31,756 nucleotides of DNA from NCBI GenBank assembly GCA_036380435.1, contig DASVES010000448.1, positions 1 through 31,756 of the forward strand, read 5' to 3'. Position numbers and translations under genes: made by a program. This document shows, in pieces, positions 6,665 through 13,504 of the stretch (position 1 is its first letter; each line of letters opens with the position of its first letter). The notes beneath the pieces are model-generated. The model was not told the origin of the DNA. It saw only the letters and a program-made list of their open reading frames with translations, and ran no database searches. Source of the DNA: DASQDT01 sp036380435. Lineage in GTDB: Bacteria > Acidobacteriota > Blastocatellia > Pyrinomonadales > Pyrinomonadaceae.

Positions 6665-8062
6665 GTGCCTCTGACCGACATCGCGAGGGTGACGACGGCG
6701 ATTGCGACCCTGATTACTCAGGTTCTCGCGCGTGACAACGTCGCCGATTTAAACGTCACGGCCGCGCCGCCCGAGGACGACACCGACGCGACGCCGAACG
6801 TCATCAGCCTTTACCTGTTCCACATCGCCGAGGACTCGTTCCGCAAGAACCTGCCGCCGCGGCGTCCGGTCATCTCTGACTCGCCCGTGCAGTTCACGGA
6901 GATGGGATTGATTCTCAATTACGTGGTCACGGCGCGCAACACGAGCGCTTCCGTCGTCGGCATCCGCACACTCAACGAACAGCGCCTGCTGGGGTTCGTC
7001 GCGCGGGCGCTCCACGACTTCCCCGTCATCACGGACGAGACGGTCGTGCCGCCAAATGCGCCCATCTTCCAGACGGCGAACATAGCGGGGGCCGATAATC
7101 GAATCGAGTTGATTCTCCGGCCCGTCGGAATCGAGGAGACGGTGAATTTCTGGAGCGCCGAGCAAGACCTGACGGCGCGACTCGGGTTGTTCTACGAGGC
7201 GCGAGTCATCCTGCTCAGCACGCCGCCGATCACTTCGACCCCCGGCATCGTCTACTCGCTCGGCGCATACGTGTCGGTGGCGGGCCAGCCGTTCTTGCTG
7301 TCGGTGCAGAACACCATCGGGTTCACGCTGCCGCCCGGTTTCTCGCCCCCCGACCCGGCGTCGCCGTTCCAGTTCGTCTCGTCGAACCCGGCGCGCGTGT
7401 CGCTGTTCCCGGCGGTGGCCGTCCCCGCGGGCGTCGCGCCCGACAACAACCGCTTCCGCCTCGACGGCTCCGACCTCCGCGGCGAGCTGACGTTTCTGGC
7501 GCTGCGCGGGCAGGCCGGCGAGGGCGCGAACCCGCCCGTCGAACGCAGCTTCCGCATCGACGTTGACGACGGCAACAACCCCGACTGGAGTTTCGACGTG
7601 CGCGACACGGAGATCACCGTGAGGATGCGGCAGACGCTTGTGGACGACGAGGGCACGGCGCTCACGCTCTATCCGGGGCTTTTTTCCTTGCAGGTGATTA
7701 CGGCGCGTCAACTCGCCGGAGACACTACAGGCCGGCGGCTCGAACAGTCGAGCAACGAACTGGTCTTTGCCGTCACTCCGCAGGTGGTTTCGGTCGCCGG
7801 GATGGGCGGCCCCGCCAGCGCGCGGCAGTTCCGTCTGACCCTCTTCGGCAACTACCTGCGGAACGAACTCGACATCCAGCTCTCAGTGGGCGGGCGCGTG
7901 CTGCGGCGCGACGCGGCCACGACCGTCGCGGGCAATTTCGACTTCGCGCCGAACACCAACCAGATCGACTTCGCGGTGGACACGTCCGGGGTGGCGAGTC
8001 CGATGTTTGTCAACCTCCTGATTAACGGGGCCGGCGCGACGCCGGCGTGGGCGGAGTTCTGA
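6665..8062 (+). CDS. eCIS cap/terminator protein (DUF4255, Pvc16-like)
   Basis: A 465-residue protein. Residues 1-195 match the DUF4255/Pvc16 N-terminal domain (ITQVL..., PNVISLYLFHIAEDSFRKN, LILNYVVTARN, LLGFVARALHDFPVI, IELILRPVGIEETVNFWS). In PVC and AlgoCIS this domain caps the end of the tube-sheath and stops growth. The C-terminal 270 residues are beta-rich and look like Ig-type domains (FQFVSSNPARVSL..., RQFRLTLFGNYLRNELDIQLSVGG). They are an extension beyond the short cap versions and may be displayed outside the particle, which is inference. It starts with GTG, with GGAGG at 6647-6651 (13 bp spacing), 4 bp after the previous stop. Its stop (TGA 8060-8062) overlaps the ATPase ATG. Confidence 0.93.
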   Translation: MPLTDIARVTTAIATLITQVLARDNVADLNVTAAPPEDDTDATPNVISLYLFHIAEDSFRKNLPPRRPVISDSPVQFTEMGLILNYVVTARNTSASVVGIRTLNEQRLLGFVARALHDFPVITDETVVPPNAPIFQTANIAGADNRIELILRPVGIEETVNFWSAEQDLTARLGLFYEARVILLSTPPITSTPGIVYSLGAYVSVAGQPFLLSVQNTIGFTLPPGFSPPDPASPFQFVSSNPARVSLFPAVAVPAGVAPDNNRFRLDGSDLRGELTFLALRGQAGEGANPPVERSFRIDVDDGNNPDWSFDVRDTEITVRMRQTLVDDEGTALTLYPGLFSLQVITARQLAGDTTGRRLEQSSNELVFAVTPQVVSVAGMGGPASARQFRLTLFGNYLRNELDIQLSVGGRVLRRDAATTVAGNFDFAPNTNQIDFAVDTSGVASPMFVNLLINGAGATPAWAEF

Positions 8063-10152
8063 TGACAGCGGGCATGAAAGAGGACGCGGCGGCGATGCTC
8101 GACGCGCCGCCGGCGCCGGAGAAGACGGGGCTGCTCGACGCCGTGCTGGCGCGGATGCGCCCGCTCGCGGCGCGCCGGCTCCTGTGGCTCGAAAGCCTCG
8201 CGGGCGCGGGCGCCGCGGCCGAATACGCGAGCCTGCCCCCACGCCTGCGGGTCGCTTTGCTCGACCTTGACGCGCCGGAGGAAGAGGCCCGTTTCTATCG
8301 CCGGGACGCGCGCTGCCGCGAGCTGAGCGCACAGGCCGACACTTGCGCCGACGCCATCGCTGACTCGCCGGACAACGCCTTCCGTCACGTCATCGAAGTC
8401 CTCGGCGCGACCCCGCCCGAGGCCGACCTGCTGCAAGTTTGTCTGGCGGCGCACCTCGACCCGAGCCTCGCGCAAATCTACGGTTACCTCGAAGGCGACG
8501 TGGCCCGGCGCAGTTACGCCACGGAAGCTCTGGCCGCGCGGCTGTGCGGCTACGGCCGGGCGTCGCTGTGGAGTCCGGCGGGCGCGCTGGCGCGCTGGCA
8601 GGTGTTGGAGGCCGACGCGTCCGAGCCGGGCGAGTCGCCGCCGCTGCGCGTCGATCCATACATCGTGCAGTTCCTGCAAGGCAGCATGGAAATCGACGCC
8701 GAGTTGCTCGGCTGCGCCTCCTACGTCGAGCCGCGCACGCCTCTGCCGCGTTGGCCCGTCGAAGAGTTGAGTCGCCGCATCGTCGAGACCGTGCGGCGAG
8801 GATCGCCGAACCGCATCTGGCTCGTGGGGCAACGCCTCAGCGGGCGGCGGACGCTGGCGGCGTGCGTGGCGCGAAGGCTGGGCAGCGACGTGGTCGCGGT
8901 CGATACGTCGCGCATCGGCGAGGCGAGCTGGTCGCGCGCGCAGGTGCGTATCCGCCGGCACGCGCTGTTGCACGGGTGCGCCGTAGCGTGGCACGGCGCT
9001 CAGGTGTTGCGGGCCGCCTCGGCGGGCGGCGAGATGAAACTGCCGCTGGAGTTCGCGGTGCTGGAGCCGCCGGGCGAGACGCCCGCGGAGCCGGGCTGGC
9101 GCGAGGAGCGGGTCGAGATGCCGCGTTTGCTCTCGCACGAACGCGCCCGCCTGTGGGAGCAATTCCTTCCGGCGTCGAAGCTCTGGACGGAGGACGAGCG
9201 CCGACCGCTCGCCGAGCGTTACCTGTTGCAGGTCGGCGAAATCGCGCACGTCGCGGCGCAGTCGCCCGAGAGTTTCAACGACGTGCGGCGTCTGGCCCGC
9301 GAGTTCTCGCGCGGCCGACTCGACGACCTCGGCCATCTCCTCGATTGCCCCTTCCGCCGCGAAGACCTCCAACTGCCGGAACGTTTGGGGCGCATCATCG
9401 ATGAGTTTCTCTTCGAGGCGCGCGACCGCATCCGCTTCTGGGAGAACGAGGGCGTGCGCCGCCTGTTCCCGCGCGGCACCGGACTCATCGGATTGATGTC
9501 GGGGCCGCCCGGAACAGGGAAGACGATGGCCGCGCAGGTCATCGCCGCCGAACTCGAACTCGACCTCTACCGCATCGACCTCGCCTCGACCGTCAACAAG
9601 TACATCGGCGAGACGGCCAAGAATCTCCGCCGCCTGTTTGCGCGCGCCGCCGACATGAACGCCGTGCTCCTCTTCGACGAGGCCGACGCGCTCTTCAGCA
9701 AGCGCACGGAGGTGCGCGACTCGCACGACCGCTACGCGAACGCCGACACGAACTACCTGCTCCAACTGATCGAGGACTACCCCGGCGTCGCTCTGCTGGC
9801 GACGAACAAGCGTCAGAACATGGACGAGGCGTTCGTCCGCCGCGTCCGCTACCTGCTCTTCTTCCCGAAGCCCGACGCGGCGCAGCGCCTCGCCATCTGG
9901 CGGCAGGTGGTGCGTGAACTCGCCGGCGAGCAGTGTGAGCAGGCGCTCGCTAAGGAACTCGCCCACGCCGCCGAGAGGGTCGAGGCCACCGGCGCGCAGA
10001 TCAAGAACGCCACGCTGGCGGCGATGTTTCTGGCGCGACAGGCGGGCCGTCCGCTGGGGAGCGAGGAACTCCGTCGCGGGCTGGAGCGCGAGTTGTCGAA
10101 TCAGGGCGGCACGGCTTCGTTCGAGTCGGATGATCGCGGAGGCAGAAGATGA
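8062..10152 (+). CDS. eCIS AAA+ ATPase (Afp15/Pvc15-like)
   Basis: A protein of 696 residues from the ATG at 8062 (TGATG overlap with the cap gene, GGAG at 8053-8056). The GTG at 8047 gives a longer variant but sits inside the cap gene. The N-terminal 440 residues are unlike known catalytic domains; the region WLVGQRLSGRRTLAACVARRLG resembles a degenerate P-loop module. The C-terminal AAA+ module has Walker A (GPPGTGKT at 481-488), Walker B (VLLFDEAD with D539 and E540), sensor-1 Asn (ATNKRQNM, N582) and an arginine-rich stretch (EAFVRRVRYLLFFPKPD) where the finger lies. This ATPase is universal in eCIS loci and is thought to help assembly or cargo loading. The protein also ends in a helical lid (GAQIKNATLAAMFLAR). 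Confidence 0.94.
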   Translation: MTAGMKEDAAAMLDAPPAPEKTGLLDAVLARMRPLAARRLLWLESLAGAGAAAEYASLPPRLRVALLDLDAPEEEARFYRRDARCRELSAQADTCADAIADSPDNAFRHVIEVLGATPPEADLLQVCLAAHLDPSLAQIYGYLEGDVARRSYATEALAARLCGYGRASLWSPAGALARWQVLEADASEPGESPPLRVDPYIVQFLQGSMEIDAELLGCASYVEPRTPLPRWPVEELSRRIVETVRRGSPNRIWLVGQRLSGRRTLAACVARRLGSDVVAVDTSRIGEASWSRAQVRIRRHALLHGCAVAWHGAQVLRAASAGGEMKLPLEFAVLEPPGETPAEPGWREERVEMPRLLSHERARLWEQFLPASKLWTEDERRPLAERYLLQVGEIAHVAAQSPESFNDVRRLAREFSRGRLDDLGHLLDCPFRREDLQLPERLGRIIDEFLFEARDRIRFWENEGVRRLFPRGTGLIGLMSGPPGTGKTMAAQVIAAELELDLYRIDLASTVNKYIGETAKNLRRLFARAADMNAVLLFDEADALFSKRTEVRDSHDRYANADTNYLLQLIEDYPGVALLATNKRQNMDEAFVRRVRYLLFFPKPDAAQRLAIWRQVVRELAGEQCEQALAKELAHAAERVEATGAQIKNATLAAMFLARQAGRPLGSEELRRGLERELSNQGGTASFESDDRGGRR

Positions 10153-10433
10153 AAGTTTCGTCGAAGGGCGCTAAGGCGGCGGCGGTGACGCGTGTGCGGA
10201 TCGAGCGGCTGCGGCTGCGGCTGCCGGCCGGCGACGCGCGTTCGGCGAAGACGCTCGCGCAGGCAATCGCGTCGCGCCTCGCTCTGCGCGCGGGCGACCT
10301 CGAAGGCTTCGCCGGGGAGGCGTCGTTGCGTGCGCGCGTCAAGGCCCCGGCGTCGTCGTCCACCGAGTCTGTGGCGGATGCGGTCGTCGGGAAGATCGCG
10401 GGGACGCGGGGCCAGAAGCGGGGGGGACGATAG
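10149..10433 (+). CDS. Small basic eCIS protein, unknown function
   Basis: A 94-residue protein with an ATGA overlap to the ATPase gene and GGAGG at 10138-10142, so the start is firm. The sequence shows a basic amphipathic strand-helix unit (VTRVRIERLRLRLP, then KTLAQAIASRLA) and a C-terminal helix (SVADAVVGKIA) followed by a Lys/Arg/Gly tail. No enzyme motif, Cys pair or membrane segment is present. Small basic proteins are common at this place in eCIS operons, between the ATPase and the tube-baseplate adaptor, which hints at a structural or chaperone role. That is inference from position only. The stop at 10433 touches the next start. Confidence 0.7.
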   Translation: MKVSSKGAKAAAVTRVRIERLRLRLPAGDARSAKTLAQAIASRLALRAGDLEGFAGEASLRARVKAPASSSTESVADAVVGKIAGTRGQKRGGR

Positions 10434-11129
10434 ATGCCGGAAACCGGATACACGAGAAGTCCGCGGCTGGTGCGGGGCGCGCTGGTGCAACTGGTGGAGG
10501 ACGTGGTCGCCATCTCGCCGAACGTGATCCCGTTCCAGTACAACCCGGAAACGCTCTCGCGGAAGCTGACGCCGTGGAACCCGTTCGAGGTCGAGCAGAC
10601 CGGGCGCGGGCAGATCGCCCCGACCGCGCAGCCCTTCGACCCGAAGGAGTCGATCTCGCTGGAAATCAATTTCGACGCCGCCGACCAGTTGGAGGAGAGC
10701 GACCCCGTCGCGGGTCTCATCGGCGTGGCCGACCGCATCGCGGCCATCGAGAAACTGCTGCTGCCGACGCAGGGGCTGATCGGAGATTTAATCGGCGCGG
10801 CGGCGGCGCTGGCGGGCGCGGCGCAACCGCCGAAGCGGCCCACGGTTCCGGTGTGCCTGCTGGTGTGGGGGCCGGGGCGGATTCTGCCCGTGCGCGTCAC
10901 CGACTACGGCATCGACGAGACCACCTTCCTGCCGTCGCTGCAACCGCTCACAGCCAAGATCAGTTTGTCTCTGGAGGTGCTGACGCCGGACGTGTTTCGT
11001 TGCGAGACGGGGCCGGCGATTGAGTTGGCGGTGGCGGCCTACCGCTTCTATCGCCTGCAACAGAGCGCGATGGCGCTCGACTACAACGCGCGCAACGCGG
11101 CGCAGTCGCTTAGCCTGCTGCCGTTCTGA
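10434..11129 (+). CDS. eCIS tube-baseplate adaptor (Afp7/Pvc7 N-terminal-like)
   Basis: A 231-residue protein that resembles the contractile injection system tube/adaptor domain of Afp7/Pvc7, which links the tube to the baseplate hub. The match is in the N-terminal NVIPFQYNPETLSRKLTPW, the following SISLEINFDAADQLEE, then VCLLVWGPGRILPVRVTDYGIDETTFLPSLQP and the strand LTAKISLSLEVLTP. The C-terminal helical segment (IELAVAAYRFYRLQQSAMA) is also typical. In Afp7-like proteins a LysM domain follows in the same chain; here the next gene supplies a separate short LysM/tail-X-like protein. The ATG at 10434 abuts the previous stop (TAG), with a G-rich stretch upstream acting as ribosome binding site. 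Confidence 0.88.
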   Translation: MPETGYTRSPRLVRGALVQLVEDVVAISPNVIPFQYNPETLSRKLTPWNPFEVEQTGRGQIAPTAQPFDPKESISLEINFDAADQLEESDPVAGLIGVADRIAAIEKLLLPTQGLIGDLIGAAAALAGAAQPPKRPTVPVCLLVWGPGRILPVRVTDYGIDETTFLPSLQPLTAKISLSLEVLTPDVFRCETGPAIELAVAAYRFYRLQQSAMALDYNARNAAQSLSLLPF

Positions 11130-11143
11130 GGAGGAGTTAGACG

Positions 11144-11431
11144 ATGGCCGTCTTCGATCCTAAAAGTCGCTACGTCACGCCGCCGCTCGAAGTCTACTCG
11201 GTCATCGACCGCCGCGGGCGCGAGGTCAAGGCGCTGCCCATGGTCGAGCCGCCGCGCGAGCGGTCGGTGGGCGAGTACGTGAAGAAGCAGGGGCAGCGGC
11301 TCGACCATCTGGCGAACTCCTTCCTCCTCGACCCGCACGGCTACTGGCGCTTCGCCGAAGTCAACCGCGTCATCGTGCCGGACGCGCTCGAAGAGGTCGA
11401 ACGCCTGAAGGTTCCGGCGTTGACGCGCTAA
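11144..11431 (+). CDS. Short LysM/tail-X-like baseplate protein
   Basis: A 95-residue protein. The middle reads SVGEYVKKQGQRLDHLANSF, then LLDPHGYWRFAEVNRVIVPDALEEVERLKVP. This is the pattern of LysM / phage tail-X / T4 gp53-type proteins (bind, aromatic pair, Asn, then xLxIP-like end), which bind the baseplate hub rather than peptidoglycan in this setting. It lies 14 bp after the adaptor gene, and GAGGAG precedes its ATG. Its small size and position suggest that it is the split-off LysM half of an Afp7-type protein. The stop is followed after 13 bp by the GTG of the hub gene. The match is by pattern only, so the family call is moderate. Confidence 0.8.
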   Translation: MAVFDPKSRYVTPPLEVYSVIDRRGREVKALPMVEPPRERSVGEYVKKQGQRLDHLANSFLLDPHGYWRFAEVNRVIVPDALEEVERLKVPALTR

Positions 11432-11444
11432 GGGGGAAGGGCAA

Positions 11445-12587
11445 GTGCGAGACATCCGGTATCAGATCGCGTTCGACCGCCAGCCGGACAACGCGCTCAC
11501 CGATGAGGCGGCGGAGATCGAGGTGCAGCAGACCATCGAAGGCCCGACCACGTTTCGCATCAAGTTCTCCATCGACATCTGTCAGGGCGACTTCGACCTG
11601 CTCAACGACGCGCGGCTCAACCCCGGAGCCAACGACCCCGAGATCACCGTCACGGCCTACCTCAACGGCGCGAGCGAAGTGCTCGCGCACGGCATCATCA
11701 CGGGGCGCAAGGTGAACCTGACCGAAGGCGGCGCCGGCTCGTCGCTGGAGATTACGTGTCAGGACAGGCGGATCGTGATGAACCGCCAGCCGCGGACCGT
11801 GGCGCACGACGGGTTCGCGAGCGACATCGTGGAGAAGATTCTGAGTAAGGCGGATTACAAACTGGAGGCGGATGTCACCCGGACGAAAATCGAGTATCAG
11901 GAAGACAAGGTGAAGCTTAATCAGACCGAATCAGACCTCGCGTTCGTGGACAAGCTGGCCGGGCGCAACGGCTTCCGCTTCTGGCTCGACTGGAAGGCGG
12001 CGGAAGGGCTGACGGGTTTCGAGCTGACGGAGACGGCGCACTTCAAGCCGTCGCCTCCGCGCCCGGCCGCCAACGGGCCGGGGTTCACGCCGCCCGTCCT
12101 GCTCGCCCCGCCGGGGGCGGCCGTGCTCAAGCTCAACACGGGCGAGGGCTGCTCGAACGTCGCCAGCTTCGAGTTGCAGACGAACGCGGAGGCTCCGAAC
12201 AAGTCCGCCTCCATCGCGGGCCTCGACCCCGACAGCGGCGAGAAGGTCGAAACCGATGCCAAGCCGAGCAACGAGCCGCTGGGCGCGCAGCCGGCGGCCC
12301 CCGATAAGCCCCGCGAGGCGCGGCTCGTGACGCCGGGCAGCGACATTCAGGAGGGGCAGGTGCGGACCGAGGCCGCCCTTAACGACGCGTCGTGGTCGGT
12401 GCAGGCGACGGTCGAGACGAGCGTCCAGTCGCTCGACGCCTTCGTCGCGCCGCACCAGATCATCCGTCTGGAGGGCGCGGGCAAGCTCAACAGCGGCGAC
12501 TATTTCGTGAAGGCCGTGACGCACACCATCGACACGACGGCCCACAAGATGCGGATCGAGCTGCTCCGCAACGCGCTCGGAGGTTGA
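11445..12587 (+). CDS. gp27-like hub protein (VgrG/Afp8 N-terminal-like)
   Basis: A 380-residue protein of the phage late-control D / VgrG N-terminal family. It should form the trimeric hub under the inner tube. Family features include VQQTIEGPTTFRIKFSI, FDLLNDARLNPGAND, SSLEITCQDRRIVMNRQPR, SDIVEKILSKADY, TESDLAFVDKLAGRNGFRFW and the end strand KMRIELLRNALG. A variable Pro/Ala-rich stretch (about residues 200-300) interrupts the fold. The start is GTG at 11445 with a G-rich site (GGGGGAAGG) upstream. The stop overlaps the next ATG (TGATG at 12585-12589). In Afp8/VgrG-type proteins the gp5-like spike is fused to this hub; here it is a separate downstream gene. Confidence 0.87.
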   Translation: MRDIRYQIAFDRQPDNALTDEAAEIEVQQTIEGPTTFRIKFSIDICQGDFDLLNDARLNPGANDPEITVTAYLNGASEVLAHGIITGRKVNLTEGGAGSSLEITCQDRRIVMNRQPRTVAHDGFASDIVEKILSKADYKLEADVTRTKIEYQEDKVKLNQTESDLAFVDKLAGRNGFRFWLDWKAAEGLTGFELTETAHFKPSPPRPAANGPGFTPPVLLAPPGAAVLKLNTGEGCSNVASFELQTNAEAPNKSASIAGLDPDSGEKVETDAKPSNEPLGAQPAAPDKPREARLVTPGSDIQEGQVRTEAALNDASWSVQATVETSVQSLDAFVAPHQIIRLEGAGKLNSGDYFVKAVTHTIDTTAHKMRIELLRNALGG

Positions 12588-13126
12588 TGTTGGAAGAGAC
12601 GGACAGACTCATCAGCGATCTGGGTTCGCACTCCCACTACTACGGGAAGTACCGCGGGTTGGTGGTCGATAACCGCGACCCGACGACGAAGGGCCGGCTG
12701 CGCGTGACCGTGCAGGCCGTGCTCGGCGACGAGCAGGTGTGGGCGATGCCGTGCGTGCCTTACGCGGGGCCGAGCCTCGGCTTCTACATGTTGCCCGAAC
12801 TCGGCACGGGCGTGTGGGTCGAGTTCGAGGGGGGCGATGTTTCCTACCCCGTCTGGACGGGCTGCTTCTGGAACGCGGGCGACATCGACAGCGCCGACTC
12901 CGACCCTTCGATCAAGTTCATCAAGACGAACAAGTTCACGCTCCGCATCGACGACGGCAACGGCGAGATCATCATCGAGAACGACAGCGGCTCGCAGATA
13001 AAGATGACGGCGCAGGAGATCGTCATCAAGAGTTCCGCCGTCAATCAGGAGGCCGCCGCCGGTCGCAAGACCGAGTTGACGGCCGCCTCCTTCAGAGTCA
13101 ACAACGGCTCGGTGGAGGTGCTGTAG
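12587..13126 (+). CDS. gp5-like OB-fold spike protein
   Basis: A 179-residue protein starting at the ATG at 12587, which overlaps the hub stop and has GGAGG at 12579-12583. An open frame extends upstream but lies inside the hub gene. The N-terminal half is the gp5/baseplate-V OB fold (GKYRGLVVDNRDPTTKGRLR, VLGDEQVWAMPCVPYAGP, LPELGTGVWVEFEGGDVSYPVW, WTGCFWNAGD). The C-terminal part (FTLRIDDGNGEIIIENDSGS, then QIKMTAQEIVIKS) shows the alternating strands of the beta-helix spike stem. A PAAR-type tip is not encoded next to it. The stop at 13126 is directly followed by the gp25-like start. Confidence 0.9.
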   Translation: MLEETDRLISDLGSHSHYYGKYRGLVVDNRDPTTKGRLRVTVQAVLGDEQVWAMPCVPYAGPSLGFYMLPELGTGVWVEFEGGDVSYPVWTGCFWNAGDIDSADSDPSIKFIKTNKFTLRIDDGNGEIIIENDSGSQIKMTAQEIVIKSSAVNQEAAAGRKTELTAASFRVNNGSVEVL

Positions 13127-13504
13127 ATGAGCGCGCCCTTTGAAGGTTTTTTCTACCCCGTCGCGGTTGACGCCTCCCTCGGGCGGTTCCGCAAGGAGAC
13201 CGACTACCCGGCCTACGTCGTGCAGCTCATCAAGCAGGTGCTCCTGACCGCGCCGGGCGAGCGTGTGGACAGGCCGGACTTCGGGGCGGGCTTGCGGCGG
13301 CACCTCTTCGCGCCGAGCAGCAATGAGACGGCGACGCTGTTGCAGGCGACCGTCTTCCAGAGCCTCGACCGCTGGCTCGGCAATCTCATCAAGGTCGAGG
13401 GCGTTGACGCCGCGTTCGAAAACGGGCGGCTCGACATCCGCATCGCCTACACGCTCAAGGCGCGAGGCGATCAGCAAGTGCTCAATCTGGAGGTCACGCT
13501 CTGA
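13127..13504 (+). CDS. gp25-like baseplate wedge protein (Afp9-like)
   Basis: A 125-residue member of the GPW/gp25 family, which joins the baseplate to the sheath and starts contraction. Family marks are YVVQLIKQVLLTAPGERVDR, then PDFGAGLRRHLFAP and the C-terminal strands (LIKVEGVDAAFENGRLDIRI and AYTLKARGD). The EGERV-like turn that holds the sheath strand is seen as PGERVDRPDFG. The gene follows the spike gene with no gap and ends in a TGATG overlap with the large baseplate gene (TGA 13502-13504, ATG 13504-13506). Length and order match other eCIS loci. Confidence 0.95.
   Translation: MSAPFEGFFYPVAVDASLGRFRKETDYPAYVVQLIKQVLLTAPGERVDRPDFGAGLRRHLFAPSSNETATLLQATVFQSLDRWLGNLIKVEGVDAAFENGRLDIRIAYTLKARGDQQVLNLEVTL

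Noticed and set aside
7852..9966. Very long open frame (704 codons) on the minus strand
   Set aside because: It lies antisense to the cap and ATPase genes, has Arg/Ala-rich composition typical of shadow frames in high-GC DNA, and shows no domain.
12392..12586. Upstream extension of the gp5-like spike frame
   Set aside because: It lies inside the hub gene and has shadow-like composition. The ATG at 12587 has GGAGG and overlaps the hub stop.
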